Part shown: positions 32,302-39,915 of the stretch, piece after piece | How positions within the stretch are numbered: position 1 is the stretch's first letter | Layout: the number at the start of each line of letters is the position of its first letter | Origin: CAYOID01 sp964573115 | Lineage (GTDB): Bacteria; Desulfobacterota; Desulfovibrionia; Desulfovibrionales; Desulfothermaceae | Direction of reading: 5' to 3' | NCBI GenBank assembly: GCA_964573115.1 | Contig: CAZNIP010000011.1 | Location: forward strand, 1 to 47,433 | DNA: 47,433 bases | Made by a program: the position numbers and the translations under genes | Notes under the pieces: generated by a model | Database searches by the model: none | What the model was told of the DNA's origin: nothing | Seen by the model: the letters and a program-made list of their open reading frames with translations, nothing else

Positions 32302-33024
32302 GTGAAAGGTCACCCATGCACCATCGCTTCAACCACACAGACGCTCATGCCCTCCCGACCCGACTCCCGGAACCAGCCCACAGCCGAGGGCGTGTCGGCC
32401 ATTCTGGCCAGATGCAGGCTCAGTGTCAGCCGGGCCCAGGCCAGTCAATTGGCGGCCTATCTCCAGATGCTCATGCACTGGAACTCCCGGATGAATCTGG
32501 TCGGTCCCAGGGACTGGAGAACGGTCTGCGCGTCCCTGGTCGTCGATTCCATTCATCTGGCGGCCGTCATCCCGGAGCTGGACCTCCCCGGGGCTCCCTC
32601 GACCCTGGACATTGGAGCAGGAGCCGGCTTGCCTGGCATTCCCCTGCGCATCTGCTGGTCCAGGGGCAGGTACATCATGCTCGAGCCACGACAGAAAAGG
32701 GCTGTTTTTCTGCACACCCTCCTGACCCGGCTCGAGCTGCCCGGGACGGAAGTCCGCCGTCAGAGCGCCGAAGCCTTCGGGCTCTCTGGTGTCCAGGCCG
32801 ATCTCATCCTCAGTCGCGGTGTCAGGCCATGGCCGGAATTCCTGGACATGACCCGTCCGCTGCTCAAGGAGGGCGGCCTGGTCATCGTGTTCTCCAACCA
32901 GCCATGGAGCCAGGACCTGGCCGTCCCTGCAGGCTGGGGCTCGCCAACGGAAATGGCCTACGCCACAGCCGAAGGCCGGACCCGCTATTTCTGGCTGTTC
33001 TCACCAAACATGTCGCCGAGCTGA
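32302..33024 (+). CDS. rsmG: 16S rRNA (guanine527-N7)-methyltransferase RsmG
   Basis: RsmG (GidB) methylates G527 in the 530 loop of 16S rRNA. The AdoMet-binding motif is TLDIGAGAGLPGIPLRI. LEPRQKRAVFLHTLLTRLELPG and RQSAEAFGL follow, and LSRGVRPWPEFLDMTRPLLKEGG aligns with the family RAV/A region. The start is uncertain: GTG at 32302 has AAGG upstream and gives 240 residues, while ATG at 32347 would give 225, closer to the usual length. It is divergent from fabD. Its end overlaps the small minus-strand gene by 40 bp. Confidence 0.9.
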   Translation: MKGHPCTIASTTQTLMPSRPDSRNQPTAEGVSAILARCRLSVSRAQASQLAAYLQMLMHWNSRMNLVGPRDWRTVCASLVVDSIHLAAVIPELDLPGAPSTLDIGAGAGLPGIPLRICWSRGRYIMLEPRQKRAVFLHTLLTRLELPGTEVRRQSAEAFGLSGVQADLILSRGVRPWPEFLDMTRPLLKEGGLVIVFSNQPWSQDLAVPAGWGSPTEMAYATAEGRTRYFWLFSPNMSPS

Positions 33025-33206
33025 GAGTTCTTGAAAATGATCCTGGTCGCTGCCTCATCCGCAGTCTCGCCCAGCTCGATGCAGCGTTCCAGAAAATCAA
33101 GGATCTCGTAGCGCCTCTCCTCAGCGGAATAGTCAAAGTCCTCGGCCAGGCGGCCGGAGGTCATGTATTCCTTGAGCTCCCGGATGTACTTCTCGTCAAG
33201 CATCAT
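32985..33206 (-). CDS. small hypothetical protein, helical and acidic
   Basis: A 73-74 residue protein starting MMLDEKYIRELKEYMTSGRLAEDFDYSAEERRYEILDFLE (read in two parts: a charged helix, then a second helix). The start ATG is at 33206 or 33203, both after a GGTGAG site; the upstream open frame reaches the tRNA promoter and is discounted. It is convergent with rsmG and overlaps it by 40 bp. I recognise no domain. Compositional regularity and a fair ribosome binding site favour a real gene. Confidence 0.6.
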   Translation of the reverse strand: MMLDEKYIRELKEYMTSGRLAEDFDYSAEERRYEILDFLERCIELGETADEAATRIIFKNSQLGDMFGENSQK

Positions 33207-33220
33207 CTCTCTCACCTGCC

Positions 33221-33250
33221 TTGACACCCCTGGCCGGGCTCGCCTATAAC
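33221..33250 (+). promoter_or_regulatory. sigma-70-type promoter of the tRNA-Leu gene
   Basis: TTGACA (33221-33226), an 18-bp spacer, then TATAAC (33245-33250). Both boxes are near consensus. Transcription would start about 7 nt before the mature tRNA 5' end at 33264. Confidence 0.8.
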
Positions 33251-33263
33251 GTGGATCAGTCAA

Positions 33264-33350
33264 GCCGGGGTGGCGGAATTGGTAGACGCACGGGACTCAA
33301 AATCCCGCGCTCCTTGGAGCGTAAGGGTTCGACTCCCTTCCCCGGCACCA
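33264..33350 (+). tRNA. tRNA-Leu (anticodon CAA)
   Basis: An 87-nt tRNA with an encoded CCA. The acceptor stem GCCGGGG pairs with CCCCGGC. The D arm follows, then an anticodon stem CGGGA/TCCCG with loop CTCAAAA, placing CAA at 34-36. A long variable arm (CGCTCCTTGGAGCG) is typical of class II leucine tRNAs. The T arm contains GGTTCGACTCC. It reads UUG codons. It is monocistronic between its own promoter and terminator. Confidence 0.97.
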
Positions 33351-33360
33351 CCTGAAGAGC

Positions 33361-33395
33361 AAAAGGTTCCCGATTCAGCCGGGAACCTTTTTTTT
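33361..33395 (+). terminator. intrinsic terminator of tRNA-Leu
   Basis: GGTTCCCG (33365-33372) and CGGGAACC (33380-33387) form an 8-bp stem, flanked by AAAA upstream and eight T downstream. It lies 11 nt past the CCA end. The A-flank could also let it act on the minus strand. Confidence 0.92.
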
Positions 33396-33491
33396 GCCGC
33401 ACCGCGGATCATTTTTGTGCAAACGTTAAGGTTATCGTTTCCAGACAAGAAAGGTCAAGTCTGTTTGTCCTGACCTGCCGTCCGGCACAGC

Positions 33492-34433
33492 CTAGAACAG
33501 CTCATGAATCCAGGCGGCCCCAAGAACCTGGGCGGACACTGCCAGCCAGACACACAGTCCGCCACCGATCATGGCCGCCTTCATCCGCATGGGGTGATCG
33601 CTCCTGAGGACCAGGGACCAGAGGATGGTCGCCAGGGGGGTCATGATCACAAAAACAGCCGCAGCCCAGACAAAGTCCTGCCGGACAAGGCCTGGCCAAA
33701 CAGGGTGTCCCTGCCAGACCATCCAGGCTGCAAAAGGGACCTGCAGCAGGAAGGCCAGGGCCCATCTGGCCCCCAGCGGAGCCACGTAGCGATAGTAATC
33801 ACGGCCAAAATCATCTCTGACCCTGCGCCTCAGGAGGTAGATCAGAGCAAAGGCCCCGCCGCACCCGGGACCCAGCACAAGGAGCTGTCCCACGATGGGT
33901 CCGAAGGCCTGTCCTCTGGGCGGCCACACCGGGCTCCACCAGAAGGGGCCCGGCCCGGTCGTCTCCTGCGGCAATCCCCAGAAGAGCTGGCCGGCCAGGT
34001 TGACCACCACCGGGACCATCAGGGCCAGGGCTGCAGTGCCCATCAGGCCAAGCAGGAGATGAGCCGGATGTCGAAGCTTCAAGGGCCTCCAGAGAACGAG
34101 CGACAGGCCGTGGAGCACAAAACCCAGGACCAGCAACCCTCCAGGCCAGGCCAGCACCAGAGGGTCAACGGCCAGCAGGCTTTCAAGGTCCGTCCCGAAG
34201 CGGGAGGAGGCCATCCAGAGGCTGGCCCCGCCCAGGAAGACCCCGGTAGCCAGGGACCACAGCGACATCCTGGTCATCTGCTGCCCGAACTTGTCCAGGA
34301 AAACCTTGTGTGAGCTCCTGGCCGCCAGCTGACTGCACAGGGCGATGAAGCCGGCCCCGTATCCGGCTGCGAAAAAACAGAGCATCCCCCCGAAAAGGGC
34401 GCTGCCCAGCAACTGATCAATATGCAAAGACAT
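33492..34433 (-). CDS. polytopic membrane protein of unknown function
   Basis: A 313-residue protein with about eight hydrophobic helices, beginning MSLHIDQLLGSALFGGMLCFFAAGYGAGFIALCSQLAARSSHKVF. A soluble turn (GLPQETTGPGPFWWSPVWPPRG) lies near the middle, and RRRVRDDFGRDYYRYVAPLG forms a cytoplasmic or periplasmic loop. A few histidines are near membrane edges (H4, H42, H107, H120), so a cytochrome-like or quinol-interacting role is conceivable. I cannot identify a family, and no haem motif is present. GAGGAA precedes the ATG. It is monocistronic and divergent from the CpoB-like gene. Confidence 0.75.
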   Translation of the reverse strand: MSLHIDQLLGSALFGGMLCFFAAGYGAGFIALCSQLAARSSHKVFLDKFGQQMTRMSLWSLATGVFLGGASLWMASSRFGTDLESLLAVDPLVLAWPGGLLVLGFVLHGLSLVLWRPLKLRHPAHLLLGLMGTAALALMVPVVVNLAGQLFWGLPQETTGPGPFWWSPVWPPRGQAFGPIVGQLLVLGPGCGGAFALIYLLRRRVRDDFGRDYYRYVAPLGARWALAFLLQVPFAAWMVWQGHPVWPGLVRQDFVWAAAVFVIMTPLATILWSLVLRSDHPMRMKAAMIGGGLCVWLAVSAQVLGAAWIHELF

Positions 34434-34688
34434 CGTTCCTCACTCTCATACGGCCTTGTCTGTCCTCTGGAACACGCCTGCCCCCCCGAAGGTCCCAGGC
34501 CCTTCAGGCCGGCAGGCACTGCAAAGCGGCTCTGGCACCCGCCTGCGGTCAACAGGCCACCTCTTCCTGCAACAAAATCTGCTTCAAGGCAAGCCCAGGG
34601 CCCGGGAGTTGCAAATTGTCCCTTCCTGGACTACGGTCCAGGCCAAAGATCGTGACCACAGATCCGACCTCCATGGAGCAGCCTGCGT
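34434..34688. other. divergent spacer with a UACG-tetraloop hairpin
   Basis: This 255-bp region separates the membrane-protein gene from the CpoB-like gene. A 7-bp stem CCTGGAC/GTCCAGG (34625-34631 with 34636-34642) is capped by TACG, which in RNA is a C(UACG)G tetraloop, a very stable type. A longer inverted repeat GCCTGCC/GGCAGGC lies at 34476-34482 and 34511-34517. No strong promoter was recognised on either strand. Confidence 0.5.
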
Positions 34689-35402
34689 ATGTTTCGAAAC
34701 CTGCTTTTCCTTCTGGTCATCCTGGTTGTCAGCGGATGCACGGGCACTCCCGACCGTTCCGCTGAGCTGCATTCCCAGTTCCTGAACCTTGAGTCCCGGG
34801 TCAACGCTCTGCGCCACGCCCTGGAACAGGAAGAGCAGGCCAGGGCAGAGCAGTTTGCCCTCCTTTCCCAGGAACTCGATGCCTTGAAGGACAAGATCCC
34901 CCCAGCGCCCTCTGCGGCCCAGCCCGAGCCGGACCAAGAGCAGGAGCAGGCCGAGCCGGCCAAGGCTCAGGCCACAGCGCCTGTTCCAGAGGACGAACCG
35001 CGGGACACGGCCGTGCGATCACCACAGCCTTCCCCAGAGGCCAGGTATCGAAAGGCCTTGAACACCCTGCTCTCCGGATCGGCAGCCCAGGCCCAGGCGC
35101 AGTTTCAATCCTTTCTGGAGGACCATCCGCAGAGCGACCTGGCCCCGAACGCCACCTACTGGCTGGGGGAGGCCTACTATGTCCAGAAACGCTTTGCCCA
35201 ATCGATCATCTTCTTCAAGGACGTCAGCAACACCTTCCCCGATGACCCCAAGGCTGCAGATGCCTTGCTGAAGATGGGCTATGCCTATGCCAATCTCGGA
35301 CAGACCGACAACGCCACATTCTATCTCCAGCGTCTTGTGGAGAACTACCCGGACTCCCACTCCGCCCGCCTGGCCCGGGAGCGGCTGCAGACGCTGCCCT
35401 GA
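34689..35402 (+). CDS. CpoB/YbgF-like TPR lipoprotein
   Basis: A 237-residue envelope protein resembling CpoB (YbgF), which coordinates peptidoglycan synthesis and outer-membrane constriction with the Tol-Pal system. A signal peptide with the lipobox VVSGC places the lipidated cysteine at residue 17. A coiled-coil segment (about 25-68) is followed by a Pro/Glu/Gln-rich linker. Three TPR-like repeats then follow (YRKALNTLLSGSAAQAQAQFQSFLEDHPQSDLAPNATYWLGEAYYVQKRF and onward). Classical CpoB has a cleavable signal rather than a lipobox, and tol/pal genes are not adjacent, so the role is by similarity only. Confidence 0.82.
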   Translation: MFRNLLFLLVILVVSGCTGTPDRSAELHSQFLNLESRVNALRHALEQEEQARAEQFALLSQELDALKDKIPPAPSAAQPEPDQEQEQAEPAKAQATAPVPEDEPRDTAVRSPQPSPEARYRKALNTLLSGSAAQAQAQFQSFLEDHPQSDLAPNATYWLGEAYYVQKRFAQSIIFFKDVSNTFPDDPKAADALLKMGYAYANLGQTDNATFYLQRLVENYPDSHSARLARERLQTLP

Positions 35403-35428
35403 GATCCTCAAGGCACCATGGCCTTTCT

Positions 35429-35503
35429 GGCCGGGCGGGGGACTGCCCCCGGCTCAGTCAGGGTCTCGGCGCCGAGGTGCAGGTCCTGCCCACTGTCTGA
35501 GCA
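35429..35503 (+). other. structured leader running up to the dprA start codon
   Basis: GCTCAG (35452-35457) pairs with CTGAGC (35497-35502), one base before the dprA ATG (35504). It encloses the 12-nt palindrome CTCGGCGCCGAG (35465-35476). A GC-rich hairpin (GCCGGG/CCCGGC, ending at 35453) lies just upstream. No Shine-Dalgarno sequence is visible ahead of dprA, so the structure could restrict or position translation. Confidence 0.5.
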
Positions 35504-36679
35504 ATGACCACTGAAGAGCATCACGCTGAATTCAGAGCCTGTCTGGCACTTGGCCATGTCAAGGGTCTCGGTCCCAGGGGATGCAAGAGACTCCTCGATC
35601 ACTACGGTTCTGCCCGGACAGCCATGGAGCAGGCTGCCAGCTGGCCCGAGCTTGGTCTGAGCACTCCGGCCGTGACCCGGTCCCTGCTTCAGGGGCAGTG
35701 GCGGCCGGCAGCCCGAAATGAGCTCGACCTGGCGCACAGGCACAACTTCAGGACCATTCTGTACTCCGCCCCGGACTACCCCGAGCTGTTGCGCCACATC
35801 CCTGACCCGCCCCTCTACCTCTATGCTCTGGGTGATGTCGAGCTGATCCATCGGCCGTGTCTGGCCATTGTCGGGTCCCGCTCCAGCTCCCGGTATGGGA
35901 TGGAGGCCTGCCGGGACATCGCCTTTGATCTCTCCCAGGCCGGGTTGACCGTTGTTTCCGGTTTTGCTCTGGGCATTGACACCGTGGCCCACACCCAGGC
36001 CATGCAGGGCCAGGGCAAATCCATAGCCGTGCTGGGGACCGGACTTGACCTCGTGTACCCGGCCAGCAATGCCGAGTTGCGGAAGCGGATGAGTGGCTCA
36101 GGACTCCTGCTGACCGAGTTTGGCCCGGGAACCAGGCCGGAAGCCTACAATTTCCCGCGGCGAAACCGCATCATCAGCGGATTGAGCCTGGGGGTCCTGG
36201 TGGTTGAGGCCGCCCGGAAAAGCGGCAGTCTGATCACGGCCCGTCTGGCCCTTGAACAGAACAGGGAGGTCTTTGCCCTGCCCGGTCCGGTGAACCTGCC
36301 CTCGTATTCCGGCTGTCACGCCCTGATCAGACAGGGCGGGGCCCTGGTCCAGTCGGCAGTCGAGATCCTGGAGGAGCTCGCCCCCATTCTCTCCAGTCGA
36401 CGGCCATCCTTCAACATCCAGCCCACTGCCGGCAGCGCCCGGCCCCCTGGCGGCGTTGCCCTGCCGGAGTCCCTTCTGGACCCCCTGAATGAGGACGAAC
36501 GCAGGGTGGTGGGCCTCCTGGCCCGGGAAGAACGGACCCACATCGACGCCCTGACCCTGGCTCTGGGCTGGGAAAGCTCGCAGGTCAGTTCCGTCCTGCT
36601 CATGCTCGAACTGCACGGAGTTGTCAAACAGCTGGGCGGCATGTACTATTGTCTCTCGTCAAAGGCGCATCGAGGCTGA
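35504..36679 (+). CDS. dprA: DNA processing protein DprA (Smf)
   Basis: DprA loads RecA onto incoming single-stranded DNA during natural transformation. The N-terminal SAM-like region (LGHVKGLGPRGCKRLLDHYGS, about 17-37) is present. The Rossmann-like DprA core contains LAIVGSRSSSRYG, GLTVVSGFALGIDTVAHTQAM, VLGTGLDLVYPASNAEL, NFPRRNRIISGLSLGVLVVEA and SGSLITARLALEQNREVFALPGPVN. A C-terminal winged-helix domain follows (about 320-385). Length 391 is typical. No other competence gene is seen nearby. A regulatory cassette follows directly. Confidence 0.95.
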   Translation: MTTEEHHAEFRACLALGHVKGLGPRGCKRLLDHYGSARTAMEQAASWPELGLSTPAVTRSLLQGQWRPAARNELDLAHRHNFRTILYSAPDYPELLRHIPDPPLYLYALGDVELIHRPCLAIVGSRSSSRYGMEACRDIAFDLSQAGLTVVSGFALGIDTVAHTQAMQGQGKSIAVLGTGLDLVYPASNAELRKRMSGSGLLLTEFGPGTRPEAYNFPRRNRIISGLSLGVLVVEAARKSGSLITARLALEQNREVFALPGPVNLPSYSGCHALIRQGGALVQSAVEILEELAPILSSRRPSFNIQPTAGSARPPGGVALPESLLDPLNEDERRVVGLLAREERTHIDALTLALGWESSQVSSVLLMLELHGVVKQLGGMYYCLSSKAHRG

Positions 36680-36717
36680 CCCTTTCCGCCTCGGGAGACC
36701 TCAGCACCGGAGAGGCC

Positions 36718-37074
36718 ATGCAGAGAATCCCCGTCACTGAAGCCCAAGCGGGCATGATCCTGGCCAAACCGGTCCAGAGGGACAATGGAATGACCATTCT
36801 GGGCAAAGGGACAGAGCTCTCCCAGTCGGTCATCGACCGGCTGACCCGGATGGACATCGCTCACGTCGTGGTCCAGGGCCATCCCCTGGCCCAGGACGGC
36901 GGCCAGGGTTCCGGCTCCTACGAGCACATGCTGTCCCGTCTGGATCATCTCTTCAGGGGGCATGAGGATGACGAGTGGATGCAGGAGGTCAAGGCCTTCC
37001 TGTCCGGTTTTTTCCGCCTCAAGACCAATCTGGAGCATCAGTCCGAGCCTGGTCCAGAGGAGGACGACTCATGA
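36718..37074 (+). CDS. small protein resembling the N-terminal segment of HD-GYP proteins
   Basis: A 118-residue soluble protein. The ATG at 36718 has GGAGAGG 4 nt upstream; the longer open frame begins inside dprA and is discounted. The N-terminal half (VTEAQAGMILAKPVQRDNG, then ILGKGTELSQSVIDRLTRMDIAHVVVQG) matches the short module that often precedes HD-GYP phosphodiesterase domains. Here it stands alone, with an acidic helical tail (GPEEDDS). Its stop overlaps the ATG of the HDOD gene (ATGA). A partner or regulatory role with that protein is inferred from coupling. Confidence 0.7.
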   Translation: MQRIPVTEAQAGMILAKPVQRDNGMTILGKGTELSQSVIDRLTRMDIAHVVVQGHPLAQDGGQGSGSYEHMLSRLDHLFRGHEDDEWMQEVKAFLSGFFRLKTNLEHQSEPGPEEDDS

Positions 37075-37919
37075 CCAGGGACCTGCAGACCGAGCGCAAG
37101 GGGCAGATCCTGTCTGTCAGGGACCTCCCGACCCTTCCCAGAGTCTTGAATCAGGTCACCAGGATGGTCGAGGACGAGACCTCCTCCCCCGAGGACATCG
37201 CCAGAGTCATCTCCAGGGATCAGGTCCTGTCCGCCAAGGTCCTGAAGATGGTCAACTCCCCGATTTACGGCTTTCCCAGGCGCATCAACACGGTCCAGCA
37301 CGCCCTGGTCCTTCTGGGGCTGAACGTCATCAAGGGGCTGATCATCTCCACCTCGGTCTTTGAAGTCATGACCAAGAGCATGGAAGGGCTGTGGGAGCAC
37401 AGCATGGGCTGCGCCCTGGCCTGCTCCAATATTGCCAGGGCCGCCGGCTTCAAGGACCCTGAAGAGTACTCGGTGGCCGGCCTGCTGCACGACATCGGCA
37501 AGGTGGTCGTCTCAGTCCAGCTGCCGCAGGTCAAGGCCTCCATCCTGAGCAGGGTCGAGGCGGAAGATGCGGCTTACATCCAGGCTGAAAAAGAAGAGCT
37601 CGGTTTCGGGCACGACAGGGTCAACGGCTGGCTGGCCGACCACTGGAACCTGCCCCTGAACATCAGGGAGGGCATGGCCTACCATCATCGCCCGGTCTCG
37701 GCCAGATTCTACAAGGAAACAGCGCATATCGTCCATATTGGCGATTTCCTGACCAAGGTCATGGAAATCGGCAGCAGCGGCGACGACCGGATCCCCAGGC
37801 TGGACAAGGGGTCCCTGGAGGCCCTGGGCCTGAAGCTGACCAGCCTCGAACAGGTCATCGACGCCGTGCATGAAGACGTCATCGATGCCCTGAGCGTCAC
37901 TCCGAGTCTGGAGGAGTGA
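37071..37919 (+). CDS. HDOD-domain signalling protein
   Basis: A 282-residue protein made almost entirely of an HDOD domain, a degenerate HD-family module found in bacterial signalling. The domain runs from LPTLPRVLNQVTRMVEDETSSPEDIARVISRDQVLSAKVLKMVNSP (in segments) through INTVQHALVLLGLNVIKGLI and AGLLHDIGKVVVSVQLP. The HD-like H-D pair remains in LLHDIGK, and YHHRP appears later. The ATG at 37071 overlaps the previous stop; the upstream open frame overlaps that gene and is discounted. It precedes the GGDEF gene by 7 bp, so the two probably act in one pathway. Confidence 0.88.
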   Translation: MTRDLQTERKGQILSVRDLPTLPRVLNQVTRMVEDETSSPEDIARVISRDQVLSAKVLKMVNSPIYGFPRRINTVQHALVLLGLNVIKGLIISTSVFEVMTKSMEGLWEHSMGCALACSNIARAAGFKDPEEYSVAGLLHDIGKVVVSVQLPQVKASILSRVEAEDAAYIQAEKEELGFGHDRVNGWLADHWNLPLNIREGMAYHHRPVSARFYKETAHIVHIGDFLTKVMEIGSSGDDRIPRLDKGSLEALGLKLTSLEQVIDAVHEDVIDALSVTPSLEE

Positions 37920-37926
37920 CCCCGTC

Positions 37927-38868
37927 ATGTTGGCCAACCGGGAGCAAAACTTCACCCTCATATCCCAGGACCGGGAGCTCAGTTCGCTGCTGAACGGCCT
38001 CTGGCCTGAAGGCGTGCAGTGGACCTGGTACTCGAGAGGCAGGGGGGCCATCGAAAAGATCTTCAACGTCCCGCCGGACCTTCTCCTCGTGGACCTGGCC
38101 ATCCCTGACATGGACGGCATGGAGCTGGTCAAGCTGGTCAAGAACGAAAACGTCTATCGCCAGGTGCCGGTCGTGGTCTGTTTGGAGGAGACCATTCCCG
38201 ACTCCCTGACTGATCCGGTGGACGTTGAGGTCGATGACTTCCTGATCAGACCGGTGAAGGTCGATGAGGTCCGGACCCGCCTGGCCCTGACCTGGTATCG
38301 CTCCACCAGGGCCCTGGACGCCAACCCCCTGACCAGGCTCCCTGGAAACACCTCGATCATCCAGAAAATCCAGGACCTGATCGACACCAGACAGGACTTT
38401 GCCCTGGGCTACCTCGACCTGGACCATTTCAAGGCCTTCAACGACGCCTATGGTTTTTCCAGGGGGGACGAAGTGCTCATGATGGCCTCCAGGGTCATCG
38501 TCAACTCCATCCGCGGAGTGATCGGCACCGACGGCTTTGTGGGACACATCGGCGGCGACGACTTCGTGTTCATCGTGCCCGGAGAGCTCGTCGAGCTGGT
38601 CTGTCAGTCCATCATCGCCAATTTCAACAGCATCGTCCCCCATTTCTACGACCCCGAGGACCGCAGGCAGGGTTTTATCAGCTCCAGAGACCGCCAGGGC
38701 ACCCCCTGCAGCTTTCCCCTGATGACCCTGTCCATCGCCGTGGTCTTCAACAGGCAGGGACAGCTGACCCATTTCGGGCAGGCCTCACAGATCGCCATGG
38801 GCCTGAAGAAAAAGGCCAAAGAGGACCCCAGCAGCTCCTATGTTCTCGACCGACGCCGATCTCCCTGA
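37927..38868 (+). CDS. receiver-GGDEF protein with variant GGDDF signature
   Basis: A two-domain signalling protein of 313 residues. The N-terminal receiver-like domain (about 8-122) has a candidate phospho-acceptor D56 in LLVDLAIPDMDG. The C-terminal GGDEF domain (about 133-305) keeps GYLDLDHFKAFNDAYGFSRGDEVL. Its signature at 209-213 reads GGDDF instead of GGDEF/GGEEF, and there is no RXXD inhibitory site five residues before it. It may be a diguanylate cyclase with altered activity or a degenerate c-di-GMP/GTP sensor. The 3' end overlaps xerD by 29 bp. Confidence 0.85.
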   Translation: MLANREQNFTLISQDRELSSLLNGLWPEGVQWTWYSRGRGAIEKIFNVPPDLLLVDLAIPDMDGMELVKLVKNENVYRQVPVVVCLEETIPDSLTDPVDVEVDDFLIRPVKVDEVRTRLALTWYRSTRALDANPLTRLPGNTSIIQKIQDLIDTRQDFALGYLDLDHFKAFNDAYGFSRGDEVLMMASRVIVNSIRGVIGTDGFVGHIGGDDFVFIVPGELVELVCQSIIANFNSIVPHFYDPEDRRQGFISSRDRQGTPCSFPLMTLSIAVVFNRQGQLTHFGQASQIAMGLKKKAKEDPSSSYVLDRRRSP

Positions 38869-39766
38869 CAAGGCCTCGGCATTCCTGGACTACCTCCAGG
38901 GACAGCGCGGGCTTTCTCCGGCCACGGTTGAGGCCTATGCCGGCGACCTCTTGCGCTTTGAAGCCTTTCTGCAGTCAAAGAACGAGAGCCTGGATCACCC
39001 TGAGGCTCTGGCCAAAAGTCACGTTCTGGCCTTTTGTGCAGAGATGCACAGGTCCGGGTTGAGCAAAACCTCCGTGGCCCGCCACCTTTCCGCCCTGCGC
39101 AGCTTTTTCCGTTATTGCCTGAAGAAGAAGGCCGTGGCCAAGAGCCCCATGGAATCCATTGCCAACCCCAGGCAGGACCGCCCCCACCCCAAGCGACTGA
39201 ACGTCGACCAGGTCCTGGCGCTGCTCGATTCGGTCAGGGACAGGGACCCCAAGGCCATTCGGGACCTGGCCCTGGCTGAGCTCCTGTATGGATCCGGGCT
39301 GCGGATCAGCGAAGCCCTTGGGCTGGATGTGGACCAGGTCCAGATTGGCGATGGCCTGGTCAGGGTCCTGGGCAAAGGGGGCAAGGAACGGGTTGTCCCC
39401 TTGACCGAGGCCGGCAGCCGGCTGCTGTGTCTGGCCCTCGACAACCGGCAGGCCTTTGCTCCCGCCCCCCAGGAAAAGGCCTTCTTCCTGGGGATCAAAG
39501 GCAGGCGCCTTCAGCGTCGTCAGGCCAACCGGATCATGGCCGGCCTCTCCGCCCTGGCCGGCCTCCCTCAGTCAGTCAGCCCCCACACTCTGCGCCACAG
39601 CTTTGCCACGCACCTCCTGGAAGCCGGCGCCGATCTGCGCTCGGTCCAGGAGCTCCTGGGGCACTCCCGTCTGTCCACCACGCAGCGCTACACCCATCTG
39701 ACCATGACCAGGATCATGGACATCTACGACCAGGCCCACCCCTTGGCCCGCAGGAAAATGGACTGA
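38840..39766 (+). CDS. xerD: tyrosine recombinase XerC/XerD
   Basis: A 308-residue site-specific tyrosine recombinase of the Xer type, which resolves chromosome dimers at dif. The N-terminal SAM-like core-binding domain (about 12-95) is intact. Catalytic residues are R155 (GSGLRISEAL), the lysine of GKGGKER near 181, H249 and R252 (HTLRHSFATH), H275 (LLGHSRLSTTQ) and the nucleophile Y284 (YTHLT). XerD versus XerC cannot be separated by eye. No phage or island genes are near it, so a housekeeping role is favoured. Its start lies within the end of the GGDEF gene. Confidence 0.92.
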   Translation: MFSTDADLPDKASAFLDYLQGQRGLSPATVEAYAGDLLRFEAFLQSKNESLDHPEALAKSHVLAFCAEMHRSGLSKTSVARHLSALRSFFRYCLKKKAVAKSPMESIANPRQDRPHPKRLNVDQVLALLDSVRDRDPKAIRDLALAELLYGSGLRISEALGLDVDQVQIGDGLVRVLGKGGKERVVPLTEAGSRLLCLALDNRQAFAPAPQEKAFFLGIKGRRLQRRQANRIMAGLSALAGLPQSVSPHTLRHSFATHLLEAGADLRSVQELLGHSRLSTTQRYTHLTMTRIMDIYDQAHPLARRKMD

Positions 39767-39915
39767 ACAGCCCCTTTCGGCCCAATTTCATTGCTTTTCG
39801 GAAGAACATCAGGTAGGGTTGCCAGAACGATAGACAGAGGAATCAAGCCTGCAGTTTCAGGCGTAACTCCGCAATCCCTTCCCGGCTTGACTGACGGCAG
39901 TGTCTCTGAAGAACA

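Noticed and set aside
34480..34545. TGGCAC-containing sequence upstream of the CpoB-like gene as a sigma-54 promoter
   Set aside because: The GC of the candidate -12 element is one base off the required spacing.
38840..39766. XerC/D gene as an integrase of a mobile element
   Set aside because: Sequence is of the housekeeping Xer type, and no att-like repeats, phage genes or transposase genes are nearby. The tRNA-Leu gene has no duplicated 3' end in the window. No dif-like site was recognised either.
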